Assembly: GCF_050436995.1 (NCBI RefSeq)
Contig: NC_134754.1
Location: 9,603,001 to 9,667,000, forward strand
Direction: 5' to 3'
Origin: Anticarsia gemmatalis
Lineage: Eukaryota > Arthropoda > Insecta > Lepidoptera > Erebidae
Length of the DNA stretch: 64,000 nucleotides
Positions 22,601 through 34,632 of this stretch are shown here, piece by piece (positions within the stretch are counted from its first letter, which is position 1; every line of letters begins with the position of its first letter). Under the pieces are notes generated by a model that worked only from the letters and a program-made list of their open reading frames with translations, did not search any database and was not told the DNA's origin. The translations under genes were made by a program, and so were the position numbers.

Positions 22601-22873
22601 ACTAGCTGACCCGCGCAACTTCGCTTGCGTCACATAAGAGAGAATGAATGAAATTTATCCCCGTTTTTGTAACATTTCGTACTCGTACTCTATATCCTTC
22701 CTCGCTCCTCCTTCCTCCTGGCCTATAGCCTTCCTCGATAAATGGGCTATCTAACACTGAAATAATTTTTAAAATCAGACCAGTAGTTCCCGAGATTAGC
22801 GCGTTCAAACAAACAAACAAACTCTTCAGCTTTATAATATTAGTATAGATATTAGTATAGATTAGTATAGATT
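22601..22873 (+). mobile_element. RTE-like non-LTR retrotransposon tail (or derived SINE), copy 1
   Basis: The segment runs from ACTAGCTGACCCGCGCAACT through GTAGTTCCCGAGATTAGCGC and TTCAAACAAACAAACAAAC to a tail in which TTAGTATAGAT is repeated three times. A second copy at 31356-31615 aligns along its whole length. The short tandem tail and absence of poly-A are typical of RTE-clade elements. No reverse transcriptase frame is present, so this is a 5'-truncated or non-autonomous copy. The minus-strand open frame over it is a by-product. Confidence 0.75.
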
Positions 22874-25800
22874 TATAATTGATGATGTTCTCTTAAAGAA
22901 ATCTTTTTGTCATAGAGTGCTATAAAATAAATAAAACTATCCTGAATTACTCTTTTTATTCGTTCTTCAAATCTGAGAAAATTAAGAACAAAGAAAATTA
23001 ACCTGTTTTGCTATTTTATTCGACAAATCATTAATCATGTTGTACATATTGACATCGTTACATTATTAACTCGATAAAACTACTACAAAGTATAACCAAT
23101 AATGGATTCCTAGAACTACAATTTTACCATTAAGGGAACAAAAGGCGAATCATATCAAAAACAAATTCCAGTACTAATACAAGTCCTTTACAATGCAGAA
23201 CATATTTCAGCGAAACTGACAATCGTTTTCAAAACCGCTTGTCATTGTGGACAATAGTAAATTGAGGTGCGCAAATGACCTGACAAAAGTTTGAAGTGAC
23301 ACACGCCCAGTACTGACATTCAATATAGTTGTTGCATGTATTTACTTTAATAATATACTCGTATTAGACTTGATGTGTTTGATACGTCACCAGTATCGTA
23401 CGACGTATAGAATTATCCAACCGATTTAATCATTAGATCTAACTTGTGACTCAATCCTATAAGATTTGTGTCTTCCATATATTTTGTGTGGAAATTGTAT
23501 CCGATGTTAGAGAACTAACTTGAGGTTAAAAATAAATATATGACTGACATTTAGAAGACATAATGACATATTTTTTTAGTCAGAGGCTACATGTACCTAA
23601 CCTCACTTTGTAAGGTTTGTCTACTTTTATTATCATTTTATAAATCAAGTTCCATCCAATCTATTCTCAGTTGTAGGTCACTGACCTTGTTAGTGTTATT
23701 AAAGGCACGATGATGCTTTGTCAATGAATGGTGTTTAAAGTCCCATAGGTTTGCATGTTTGCAAAATATAGGATATAGCACATAATAAACTTATTAGTTT
23801 CGCTTTACTTACCTTTATTGAAAAATAACGACGTGTAGAGTTTTGTAAGTAGGTATATATCTACTTATAGGTAAAAAAATATTTTTAGTAACTATCTGAA
23901 ATATTGATACCATATGTGGTATATTATGTATGTCTAATGGTGAGTACAGAATAGTGTCAAGCTTGACATGTTACACAACTATATTTAAAAGCATGTTATC
24001 ATACAAAGAAATGTTAATTATTATGGTGTATAGGAGACAAGGATAGTCAATTAGTAACCAAACTCCTTTACAAGTTAATATAAATAGCGTGACTATATCA
24101 AATAACTTCTGGTGTAAAGGTATTTTCTTTCAAAACAAAGCACGCGACAATTCTACAACATGACATATCACTCAACGCCTCATTAGTCAAAACAAACAGT
24201 ATTTTTAACCAAAAGATTAAGTATTGTACGCCAGTTTACAAACTGGATTGTGTGAAAATAAATGGTATGAAAGTCACGCATGCCGATGTCGGTAGCACCG
24301 ACATGTTTACGCAATGCGTAAGGGGCATAAAATATCTTAGTATTCTAAACAAATGACAATGATATTTGTATAATAATAGGTTAAACAAAGTTGGAAAACA
24401 GTCTAAAGGTGTTGGAGTAATCGATGAATATAAATAAAAAAAAACAACGACCATGACACCTTCTTGGTTCTCCTTTTTGAAGTTGGTAAAAAGTAAATAA
24501 TACTATGTGTATAAAGTTACATCCCAGATTTTATTTATACTACAGAACTCCTCCGCATTGAGAATCTTAAGGGAAAAAAATATACAGATAACTAGACCAG
24601 TTACAAACACACACGAAAAACAGGAACAAATATAATATTTTGTTTCGTTTGAAAATTGATCCCAAGACACCGGTTGCATTGCTGATTGCGGTGACTGTAA
24701 TCCTCACATACGTGTAGTTTTTGATAGTAAACTGTAACCTTATAAACCCGTCAGCTCAGAGTTTATAGTTTATTATTTTCATTCCATAACTTGTACAAAT
24801 CTGACAAATGGGGTGCTAAGTTATTTGTCATGTTGTTCCCCGTATTTTATATTGTTGCGTGCTTAGTTTTATAAATACTAAGATTTATTTGTACAGCAAA
24901 CTTATTCTTACTCAACCATGCACTGTAAAGGCATAACATATGCTGATACTAAAAATATTTCCTTTATCTTTATAGCAGACTGCTAATAACCGATAAGGGT
25001 TACACGGATTTCGGACAAAGGCGGTCAGACTTCAACAATATAGTCTAGCCTGGCGACTGACATCAGAGATATTTATTCCATCCATGCCTTTTGTTACTGC
25101 CCTACCTTTATAAGCGGGCGTGGCGTTATTTAATACAGGCTTAAATGAAAGTTCCATCACTCGGCTGTCGCCTATTGAATTTCAAAGGGACATAAAAGGC
25201 GAATTACACTGACCGCTACCATGACTCGTGAGGGGTGGCAGTTTGACAAGATAGTGAACGATAAAGTGAGTAGGCGTGTTGACTTGATCGATGTCAAACT
25301 ACTAAAAAAATGCCTATTATACAGCTATAAGCTCGCACTTAGTCGCCCTACTTTTGTATATGTAACAAAATAGCGTTCCGTTTATAAAGATTGGATATAC
25401 GGCTATGGTAGTAAGGTAATGAACTATTGCTGTCTTGAAACTATTAACAGCTGCTCATCACCTAATTAGTTTATTGCTTAGATATAATGGAATAAAAATT
25501 CAATAAATGTTGTCCTCGAAATTACACAAATTACGAAACGTGCCCAAATGATATGAATTATCGTATGTAAACATAATTTGAGCACTAGACCTGAATAATA
25601 CATTTATACCAGTAAAGACAAAAATAAACATGAATTTTCAAAAACTGCTACAAAAACCCTCTATGGTTGTTGTTGGACTTGTTACAAACCGCTACGAGTT
25701 ACTATCGATAATAAAATTTTCGATAGAAATATGCTCAACTCTTAATATTTTAGACCGTCTGCTTGTAGACATTTTTAGTGCGAGCGACGCCTTCATATTT

Positions 25801-27626
25801 GATGACAGCTAATGTAATAACTAAATTGTAGGCTTCATACAAATGTTACGCAAAAGGTCAAGTAGAAAACTCACTCGACCTTTACGTAAGAAAGTTATAA
25901 TAAAATATAATATTTATTGCATTTTTTTCTGGAGTGCATATATTTATTTCTATAACTGCTTTTTATTGCGAGGGTTATATGACCAGTTACAATGGAATAT
26001 GTATAAGTGTAATTAAATTAGAAACTAGTGGACATTTGCTATCTTAAATAAAATCTATTAAAAAACCCCTATTACATAACACATACAAAATTAAATCATG
26101 TTTTACATATGGGTATGCCTTGTTTATTAAATCAAGTATTCGTTTCTTGCCAGGTCGTATTATAAAACATGCTACGGTAACATTAAAAAAGGAACAAACA
26201 AATTGCATAAACGTGTTAACATTTAATTTGTTTTAAACTTGAAAAACAACAGCCTCTATATCGGTAAGCAGTCTCTACATATAATTAGCGTACCGTGACC
26301 GTGTAGGATTTAATATACAATTTCTCATGCAACATGCAAAACTGAAGCCTTACTACTGTGAACCTATTATGCTAAGTCGAGGACATTGACATAAATAGAA
26401 ACATATTATTATTTTTATTTCCTACTAAGTGCTCTCTTTAATAAGTGAGGTAAAGTAATCCTATAGCGATATAACTTTTTTCTTATTTCTTATCAAGAGC
26501 GCCTGTTAACGCTAAGTAAAAGTTTAAAATAATTCCATCTAAGTATTATAAATAAGTTTTGCTTAATTGCTGTCATAATTTGATTATTTTTTCTCCTCTG
26601 CCTTTCATTTCGTATCTAACATATAAAGCACAAACAAGGTAACATAACAAGGTACATAACAAGGGCGGTGTTACTAAGTTAAATATTGTCGCATTTACCT
26701 TTAAGAATGTTAAAAATCTTTTATCTATATATAATTACGTTTATATTTTCTACTTACAAACCTTAAGTCAAGAAACTTATTTGAATAAACCGCGCGCAGA
26801 CTTTGTAACTTCGAGACGTTATCTAGTTTTCGTAGAACAAAGCGAGCGATACGTCCCAACAAAGTTATTCAGGGACGCATAAATTAAAACTCTTTATTAC
26901 TCTATACAGGCTTGGTACAAATTAACGAATGAAATAAACCTTTCCGCAGTCCTTTTTAAGGCATACATGCGTAGTAAGTCATCTCCATGAACACGATTGC
27001 CTTCTATTTAATTTTTTACAACTTCCCCATTTTATGTGAAATTTTACGTTCTAACCCTTTAAATTAGGTTAATTACAGCAAGCTAGGGTTAAATGATAAA
27101 TGTTGCTCTTTAGAAAATACGTCGTGCGAAAGGAATTAAAGGCCGTTAGTGTCACACGGAAGGAAAAAATGTCGTGTCTACGAGATAGGGCCGGGAGTAG
27201 CGGGGAACGAACGACGAGCGAAAATGAGTAATGGAATGTTCATACGCTCAAATAAGTTTATTTAAATTCCGAGAAAAATGCAAATAAAAATGTATTGTTA
27301 TTGGAAGCGAGTATGGGTTCTTTATAATACCTTCTCTGTTGAAATAATATTTTATTCTCGGAAAGATGTATGAAACGTAAATATATATTTTTCGTGATTC
27401 ATATTGAATACATTCTGAATTCATATTTAATTTTATGTTTCTGATTATTAATTACATTTACTTAAGCTGCACTTGTGCAAGTAAAATAAAAATATATGTA
27501 TGTTCTGCAATCGCTTTTCATACCAGTTGATGCCTCTTTATAAAACAATTTTATTGAGTTAATTAGCCAGTTTTCTCAATCAGACTAAAACAATACTAAA
27601 CATATTTTATACCTATGTGCGTCATT
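22874..27626. other. 4.7-kb stretch with only small structural signals
   Basis: No gene or repeat copy was recognised. Small signals are a hairpin at 24286-24304 (ATGTCGGT, loop AGC, ACCGACAT), a weak inverted repeat near 25843-25878, and a CpG-richer segment at about 27118-27230. At 27052-27091 TAACCCT faces AGGGTTA. Open frames of 60-72 codons are unconvincing. Confidence 0.4.
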
Positions 27627-27686
27627 GTGACGAGATGAAATATTGACGCGGCGCGATGTCGTCGAATATTTCATTAGCGCTCGTTA
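27627..27686. repeat. 60-bp CpG-rich imperfect hairpin
   Basis: ATGAAATATT with GACG (27635-27648) pairs with CGTC and AATATTTCAT (27660-27674). The outer GTGACGAG/CTCGTTAC arms extend the stem with small bulges. The loop is CGGCGCGATGT. This looks like a foldback insertion or structured element in an AT-rich setting. Confidence 0.6.
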
Positions 27687-29469
27687 CAGCGAGATCTGCT
27701 TGTATTAGTGAATGTGTGCATAGGTATGGCAAACAATTGATTTTAAACTGTTTTTATATGTTTAGTTGTATGACGTATGTGGCGAAGAACAATAGTATTT
27801 ATTTGTGTATCTTATTGTCATCTTAATCATCTGCAAAATATGTAAGCCAATGAATTATAATGATTCGATCATATATATGTGATAAATTCGGAATGGCAGC
27901 AACCTTTACGTATCATATCTTTACAGCATGAAAGGTCAATGACCTTTACCCAAAGTGTGTTCAATTAAGGCATTCCCAAAATATCTGCTAGAATAATTGA
28001 CGTTATCAATTCCAAGAGTGATTCAGCCCAATAAAAGCCAGTAATTTAATTTCCTGAAAACTGCTAGCAATTTGCAACCAACCCGACCGTGAATAATGAC
28101 ACCACCAATTTGAAACTAATGCACATAAAACAAAGGCTTTATTCGAACGTTCAAAGTACATAAACAATAATTCCGAGTGAAAATAAAATTAACAACCAGT
28201 CACTGGCAACTTCAAGTCCAAATGACCAAACGAGCCTACATAGAACCTTACTTAACATTTGGCCGACCACAAAAGAAACCATAAAATTTAAGACTGCAGT
28301 AAAAAGCGACTTTATAAGTACTTATTCACCCCTACTACTGTTCTATAAAAACAAATTTGGGGTAAGGGTAATAAAAACAGATAAAAGGATACTAACGAAT
28401 ATATTGAAAAAGTTAGTTTGGGGCGGTTCGTTTTGATCGAGATTCACATCACGTGCCGCCGTAGATTCTCTTAGATGGCAAATGAAGGCAGCACCTTAGT
28501 AATCTTCAATCGATGCCGATGGTGTGAAATGACTGCGAGTTTGGTATCCATTGAAAACGTAATCTCGACTTGAGCAAATTTCAATTTCGTTTGAACTGCT
28601 TATGGTGTTTTTGATGTCGGTTACTGAAAAAGAAAATTTCTGAACCAATTTTAAATTGTAATATTTTGTACAATCAAACTACAAGAACATTTACTGATAA
28701 ATATAATTAAAATGTTATAATTCTTATAGTTGCAGAAATACATAAATATAGAATTGATAGCATGTTCAGAAGAAACATTTAATTTTTATTTAGGTATTCA
28801 TAATACGGATACGAATGCGTCAGCTGTTTGGTACTTTGAAACTTTTTATGTATAAAAACTTGAAGGCACTCAAAAACATTTCCAAACTTTTTTATAATGA
28901 TCATCACAGGACGATAAACGTTTAATATTATCGTCCAACAAAAGTTTGTACCATGATAACGGAAAATGGTGAGTAAATAATAATTGAAGGCATTTTTTAT
29001 TTTGCAGTAGGTATGTATTTGTGTTTTTTCATAGATGGATGTCCGTACAAAATTGGCACATAAATGAAAGGTAAAGGTAAAATGCGTGTTCACGTTAATT
29101 TCCGTATTCTATTATACATTAAACATGCAACGCGAGAGTTTAAAAGTTATGATAAATGAATACTTCTAAAAGGACGTATATCTAATACGTGAAATGTGAG
29201 ATATGCCCTTTTCGATATTGGATATTCAATTACATCGGTGTACTGGTGTGTATCGCAACGTTCTATTTCCAGCCCATCGAGGTGGTCTTATCCATACGCG
29301 AATGATAAATAGATTACGTATCGAGATGATTGCTCAGTGCGCACTAATTGGTCGGCTACAGACAATGAACTAATGAATTTAATCGATCTTGTTTATGAAT
29401 TATACGATACAGAATAATTATATGTGTTTCGATATTCCCCTCATCTAATAAATAATGCTTGTAATGTCA
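27687..29469. other. Unique DNA, no gene recognised
   Basis: A GC-richer patch at 28420-28570 contains the E-box CACGTG near 28451. A 104-codon minus frame (28779-29093) has no recognisable motif. No repeat was matched. Confidence 0.4.
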
Positions 29470-29504
29470 TACGTGTTTTGTAATTCACAATCACAAAACA
29501 CGTA
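29470..29504. repeat. Perfect 12-bp inverted repeat abutting a SINE head
   Basis: TACGTGTTTTGT (29470-29481) and its exact reverse complement (29493-29504) enclose an 11-nt loop. The right arm runs directly into the tRNA-like head of the SINE that follows. Confidence 0.8.
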
Positions 29505-29730
29505 CGACGCAGTGGTTAACATCGTCACCTCGTATCACCGCCTGTGGTTGGTTCGAATCCCACCAAATAATAGTGTGATGTGCACGAGTATTTGTTCTGA
29601 GCCCGGTTGTGACTTATCTATGTATCTATCTATTCAGAAGTATATAATCATGTTTATTAATTATTTGGTTACCATTGCACAATTTCTGCTTAATTTGAAA
29701 TCAAATATCCATGTGTGAGTTCTCCAATTG
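29501..29730 (+). mobile_element. tRNA-derived SINE, near full length, plus strand
   Basis: The head has CAGTGGTTAACATCG and a perfect B box GGTTCGAATCC at 29550-29560. The body has GAGTATTTGTTCTGAGCCCG and a short TATC-type microsatellite near 29615. Its tail contains TTATTTGGTTACC, CTGCTTAATTTGAAATC and GTGTGAGTTCTCCA. The tail matches copies at 33119-33203 (plus) and 63880-64000 (minus). The A-box half of the head is diverged and no cloverleaf forms, so it is not a tRNA gene. Confidence 0.8.
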
Positions 29731-30139
29731 TATCTATTTCTTTTATAAAAATTCTCACAGATTCACAATATATTTGATGTTGTAAACAAAATAGTTGTTT
29801 TAGTTACCTACTAAAGTCATACATGGATAAGCTTAATACAATGTTTCATCATTAAAAACCAATTAACATACCAATTGATACGCAGCAAAACTATCATCAT
29901 TGCAATATTGGCATTCATATTTATGACCAACATTAATTACAGGTTTAAAATTTTCACTTGTATCCGAATATCACAAATTCGTACAAAATGTGCTTATTTA
30001 AAATACCTCGGGAACAAAGGATATAATAAATCCGCTTGGAGCGTGTTTTTAAAAGCGACCCCAATGTAAATCGGACTTAATTAAGAACAGACATGGCTTC
30101 GTTTCGTAAACACAAGACATTAAAAATACTGAAAAAAGC

Positions 30140-30361
30140 GTGTGACAACCTTGTCCACAGGGCTGTCACACAAATATTTTTTTTGATATAAAAGACAGTA
30201 TAGACAAATACGAAAATATACGAAAATGATTCTTGCAATATTTCCGATTAGATTAGTCAGTACCAAATTTATGGCTATAGTAAGTTCAAGTTAGTTAGAA
30301 CATGTAATTTATGCAAGCTTTGTTAATGGTGACAACCCTGTTATTTAATTAAGGTTGTCAC
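30140..30361. repeat. Two hairpins sharing the GTGACAACC arm
   Basis: The first (30140-30171) pairs GTGTGACA with TGTCACAC and contains CCTTGT/ACAGGG inside. The second (30329-30361) pairs GTGACAACC with GGTTGTCAC exactly. Both start with the string TGACAACCYTGT in the same orientation, 190 bp apart, which suggests related foldback units or one decayed element with structured ends. Confidence 0.5.
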
Positions 30362-31234
30362 TTAGCAATCACGGACTCGATACGGAATTTATAGGCGATT
30401 TTATTGATGTTTTATTAAATGCTTACACAGTCATGGAAGGCAGCCAAAATCTTGACTAAACATCAATCAGGGTGACGAATGTTTGTCGATCAGTGCCAGT
30501 TAGAGCGATGTATCAGATAACACAAAGTAACGCCTGTCGCAAAATTCACATTTAATTTAACACGTGGAAATCTCTAAAGCTCTTTATAAAATTAGATGTT
30601 TCTTTTGGTAGTAACTGTTTTTCTTTCATTATTTTCCTATATTATTTGCTTTATCGATAACCTGCTCTCTACTATCTACTTTTCGGATTTATTGATTGAA
30701 AATGAAAGCGATAAGAATGGATTTAGGAATAATTATTTTATTATTTCTTATACGCAATTTTCAAGTATTAGTAAGTTTAGTTTCCAATACTAGCAAATGA
30801 AACGAATTAGGTACATATACATTAAGTCAAGTAGTTAATAGTAGTACAAGACACGTAGTTATTATAAATATTGGTTTACACATGTAGAAATAAATAAAAT
30901 CGAATTGAAAAAAGCAATCACTGATTGCAAGTAAACACGGGAGCCGCCTATAAATACAACAGTTTATACCTCTATATTGTATGATTGCTGTTTTACTAAT
31001 ACCTTCAACGCAGTGATTGTCACGTTAGACTTAAAGCTCCCGTTCGTGCAATTATTGAATGCAATTTAAAATGTCGATGTTTGATGGAAAGTAATGTGTT
31101 TCAATTTGTATTGCGATTTTCCGATTATGGAAGAGATAGGATACTTTTTACTGCGTTGAGAATGTTTATACAGAGTCATTATTATCATTATACTGTGACG
31201 TTACCAAACCCCAGGCTACGATTGAAAATGTTCT
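30362..31234. other. AT-rich stretch, nothing recognised
   Basis: A 65-codon forward frame (30596-30793) is rich in Phe, Ile and Ser and has no motif. There are no repeat matches. Confidence 0.4.
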
Positions 31235-31345
31235 CATATACATATATTATAAACTAACAATAGCACTTTGCCCGACTAAGGAATCAGACCCAAGGTGTCA
31301 TGAACAACAGTCGATTACAACTCCGACCGCGCCTAAGAGACAGTC
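31235..31345 (-). mobile_element. Old tRNA-derived SINE fragment, minus strand
   Basis: ACAATAGCACTTTGCCCGAC matches the copy at 10010-10035 (ACAATAGCATTTTGCCCGAC). It is followed by a mutated reverse B box and the tRNA-like head. It ends just before the RTE-like tail at 31356. Confidence 0.65.
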
Positions 31346-31355
31346 ATATGATTAA

Positions 31356-31615
31356 ACTAGCTGACCCGCGCAACTTCGTTTGCGTCACATAAGAGAGATG
31401 TCAAAATTTTCCCCGTTTCTGTAACATTTTTCACTCGTACTCTGCTCCTATTGGTAGTAGCGTAATGATATATAGCCTATAACCTTCCTCGATAAATGGA
31501 CTATCTAACACTGAAAGAATTTTTTAAATCGGTACCAGTAGTTCCTGAGATTAGCGCGTTCAAACAAACAAACAAACTCTTCAGCTTTATAATATTAGTA
31601 TAGATAGTATAGATA
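31356..31615 (+). mobile_element. RTE-like tail, copy 2
   Basis: It starts ACTAGCTGACCCGCGCAACT, as copy 1 does, and ends with a TTAGTATAGAT tail followed by a shortened AGTATAGAT unit. Most positions agree with copy 1, with several substitutions and small indels. Copy 1 has an extra CTCCTTCC-rich piece near 22708. Confidence 0.75.
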
Positions 31616-33118
31616 ATAAAATCTTTACGATTTTGTTCTATAAGACGTTCCATCTTTTCATTCATTTTCTAAATACGAAAATAAGTTGTCCTAAAAAATT
31701 GCCGACATAAGTTTTGCTCCGAAAAATAACCTTAAAGATTATGAAATGAGGAAAGATTCACTTAGCTCAGTGAAATGAATCGGCTGATTAATTTAAATTT
31801 TGTTAGTCTAATTAACTTTCGGAAGCGTCCTAATTGGCGCCTCAAACTGAAAGTATTCAAGTGTCTTTCAAGTTAATTTTTCAACTTAAGAAATAAAGTT
31901 CTTTAATTTGAATAACTTATTAACGACAGTTCAACATTCTTTGCAAATGAAATCTTTTTATTCCGATTTCATCAAAAAATATATTTTTTTGCCACAAAAA
32001 ATTTTTAGATGTATCCAGTAAATAAAATATCCAAGAAATCGATTCAACGTAACAAATCAGTAATGATTTTAATTTACTTATAAAACAGTGAAACGTTTTA
32101 CCATACAAAAGGTTTTCAGGAATTTCTGTACATAAAATATGTAATGCACAATGAAAACATAATTTACCCTATTCATCGGATAAATATACGTCCAAATTAT
32201 AGTATCCGAATACAGCACGTAATACCTGGAACCCGTAATAATATAGTACCTGTATTACCTACCTATAGTGCTGTGCTGTGGTTCACCATTACAATGAAAC
32301 ACAAAGGCCAAATATTAATTACGAAATGAAAATTCACGTGTAATTTTAACCACTTAAGTGAATGCTTTTACCAAATAAAATTGTGTATAATTTTGTAAAG
32401 GCACTTTTAATTAAAATATTATTATAATCAATCGGTTAAAGTGACCACAGCTGTACAGTGTTAATAAATTTAATGGACTCTCGCAATATAATAACGTATT
32501 TTACTGATTTTGTGCATTGGATATGTGGTTACACAAAAATCATGTTAGGTGCGAAAATGGTGTCAAAAGTTTGTTAAATATTCAGACCGGTAATTGAGGT
32601 CACATGATGTATTCTAGCGAAATAAAATAAATTCCAATTGCACAATTAGTCACAGTCTATACTCGCATTATCTAGTCGTTTAATTTTTTATGGAGTTATT
32701 GCCTTCGTTAACCATTATAACAATTCCTTCAGCCTCTAAATTCAGTTATCCTTAAAAAAGAAACTGTAAAAACTGTACCTCTTTTTCAAAGCATTTTTCT
32801 GTATGCGTAACTTTCAATTCAGGGTTGTAGTAAAACTTATGCAATTCAGTATGTGTCATACGCATGGTATTATTATCTAGGACGTATTCAAATTCTATTC
32901 TTTTGAATTTAAAATTCTATAGTTGGTTTTCCTGTACCGGAGGTTCAACTTCAAACTTTTAGTTCTGCTAAAGCTTCGACCTAAATAGAAAATCAAAAGA
33001 AAACAGAGCAGAAAATAAAATTGGTTTAAATGCTTGACTTATCTAGTAATAAATAGATAAAAAACTTTTCTCCATTTAACTACAATTAAATTTTAATATT
33101 CCATTTATTTATTTTTTC
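31616..33118. other. AT-rich stretch, nothing recognised
   Basis: Short frames of 61-62 codons at 31920-32108 (minus) and 32144-32329 (plus) have no motif. No repeats were matched. Confidence 0.4.
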
Positions 33119-33203
33119 AGTTATTTGGTTGTATTAACAAGCTCTGCTTAGTTTGGAATCCAATGACCGTGCGTGAGTTGTCCAGTGATATTTATTTATT
33201 TAT
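33119..33203 (+). mobile_element. 5'-truncated SINE tail
   Basis: AGTTATTTGGTTGTATT, GCTCTGCTTAGTTTGGAATC and GTGCGTGAGTTGTCC match the 3' portion of the SINE at 29501-29730. It ends in a TTTA-repeat tail. The tRNA head is missing. Confidence 0.7.
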
Positions 33204-33441
33204 TTTGCAATCTTTATGAATAGGCACTATGTTATACAATATTATACTTGTGACAGTACTAGAGAAGTCAATAAATTACGTCTGAGTTCGTATGCACTGC
33301 AAGCAATCAAACATACATCAATGATCCGTCTTCTTGACAAACACACGCCAAAGCACACACGTCAAATATAGATTCAGTTCTAGATCTTTACCTAGACTGG
33401 CGACTTACAAACAAAATTGTGTATGGCTTAAAACGCGATCT

Positions 33442-33615
33442 GTAGCACGATTCTCTATCACTTTCAACTACCGGCAACCCCGGCAAGCTATCGAAAAATG
33501 TTGTATGACAATCAGTTCAGCGCCACTAGCGGGCGACGTAGACATTATTTTTGCAGGACATTTTAATGTCAAACTATCAATACTCGAAAGTACCGACTGT
33601 ACAGAATTGCGCTAC
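33442..33615 (+). mobile_element. Full-length 174-bp MITE with inverted ends
   Basis: The left end GTAGCACGATTCT and the right end AGAATTGCGCTAC are reverse complements except at two positions. Internally it carries CTACCGGCAACCCCGGCAAG, the core CAGCGCCACTAGCGGGCGAC and CATTTTAATGTCAAACTATC. Related copies lie at 270-495, 696-742, 17894-18049, 46856-47022 and 48131-48203. The target duplication is unclear and the superfamily is not assigned. The open frame across it (33334-33618) also covers flanking DNA and is not a gene. Confidence 0.8.
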
Positions 33616-34531
33616 TGATACCTAACAAAAATATAAAAACTAATACTGTTTGCAAACAGCATTACAAGTTCAAGAACTGTTCAACCGTTTCAAAGTCTCG
33701 CCTTTTAATATATTGGTCTGCTTTTCACCCGCGAATAAACAAAATCATTCAAACATTTTTCAAATCTACATTTAACATAACTCTATACTATTTTCCTCGA
33801 ATTCCTCGTCAGTTTTTCTTTGTCTTCCAAACCAAATAAATAATTCATAACACGACGTAAAGAAAATTCACCGCTAAAGCCTCAAAGAGACAATTGGTAG
33901 TTGTACATTTAGTTGGGAACTCGGCTAATCCTTTAATACAAAGTTCGATATCGCTTGATCCGCGGTACGCTGTGCCGATAAGTCACGGATTACAATTCTT
34001 TGTTCCATTTGAGCTGATATTAATTTATTGCTACTAGACTATTGGTGTAAGCTTTTCAATTTCTAAAGAAATATGAAGAGGATACAATGTGACTAGGTTT
34101 TTTATAAACTGATGGGTGATTTTCTACTTCCTTTTTAGCTCAGTTTCCTTGAATTGTTCATTTAATAAGAATCCGTTATTAATGAATTTCCGATATTTCA
34201 TATGAAATACTATGTAGCTTTAAAGATAAATGAAAATATGATTTATTGTCTAGTCTATACAGAAACAAATAAAACAATCTCATAAAACGATCGGAACACT
34301 GTAGTTTCAAAGCAACAAAACACCAGAAACGTTATTTTATGATTAAACTGTGTGTGTATCACTTTTAGAACAACCGCAGCGAATGTCATAGCTCACACAC
34401 ACATGTAAAACGTATACGCACACATTCACAATATTTACTACTAGCCGCAGTTCCAAACGTAATAAACAAACGGAAGCGATATATCTCGATACATCTCGAT
34501 TTTTATTCCGATTCTTCGTCCGTCGCGCTCA
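33616..34531. other. DNA upstream of the promoter candidate
   Basis: Unique sequence. It contains a GC-richer patch at 33900-34010 with CCGCGGTACGC, and ATATCTCGATACATCTCGAT just upstream of the candidate start site. No gene is seen. Confidence 0.35.
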
Positions 34532-34565
34532 TCAGTTCAAACAGTATCGATCTTCTATTCGGTTC
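34532..34565 (+). promoter_or_regulatory. Candidate TATA-less core promoter (Inr plus DPE)
   Basis: TCAGTT at 34532-34537 is a perfect arthropod initiator, with A34534 as +1. GGTTC at 34561-34565 fits the DPE consensus RGWYV and begins exactly at +28, the spacing required by TFIID. No TATA box lies 30 bases upstream, as is usual for DPE promoters. The local sequence is CpG-richer (CCGTCGCGCTC just upstream). The motifs are seen directly, while activity is inferred. Motifs this short can co-occur by chance over 64 kb. Confidence 0.45.
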
Positions 34566-34626
34566 AGCATTAAGAACATTTTGTTTGACAATCGAGTTGT
34601 AGTGTTTGCGTGTTTTATCGATTTCG
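34534..34626 (+). other. Possible non-coding first exon ending in a splice donor
   Basis: From the predicted start the transcript runs 93 nt without an ATG and meets TCG/GTATGT at 34627, a moderate 5' splice site. An ATG-free leader exon followed by a very long intron would fit the absence of coding DNA downstream. The matching acceptor and coding exons would lie outside the window. This is weak without transcript data. Confidence 0.3.
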
Positions 34627-34632
34627 GTATGT

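Noticed and set aside
27052..27091. TAACCCT / AGGGTTA pair as a second piggyBac-type element
   Set aside because: The arms are only 7 bp, 40 bp apart, and lack TTAA on the outside at both ends.
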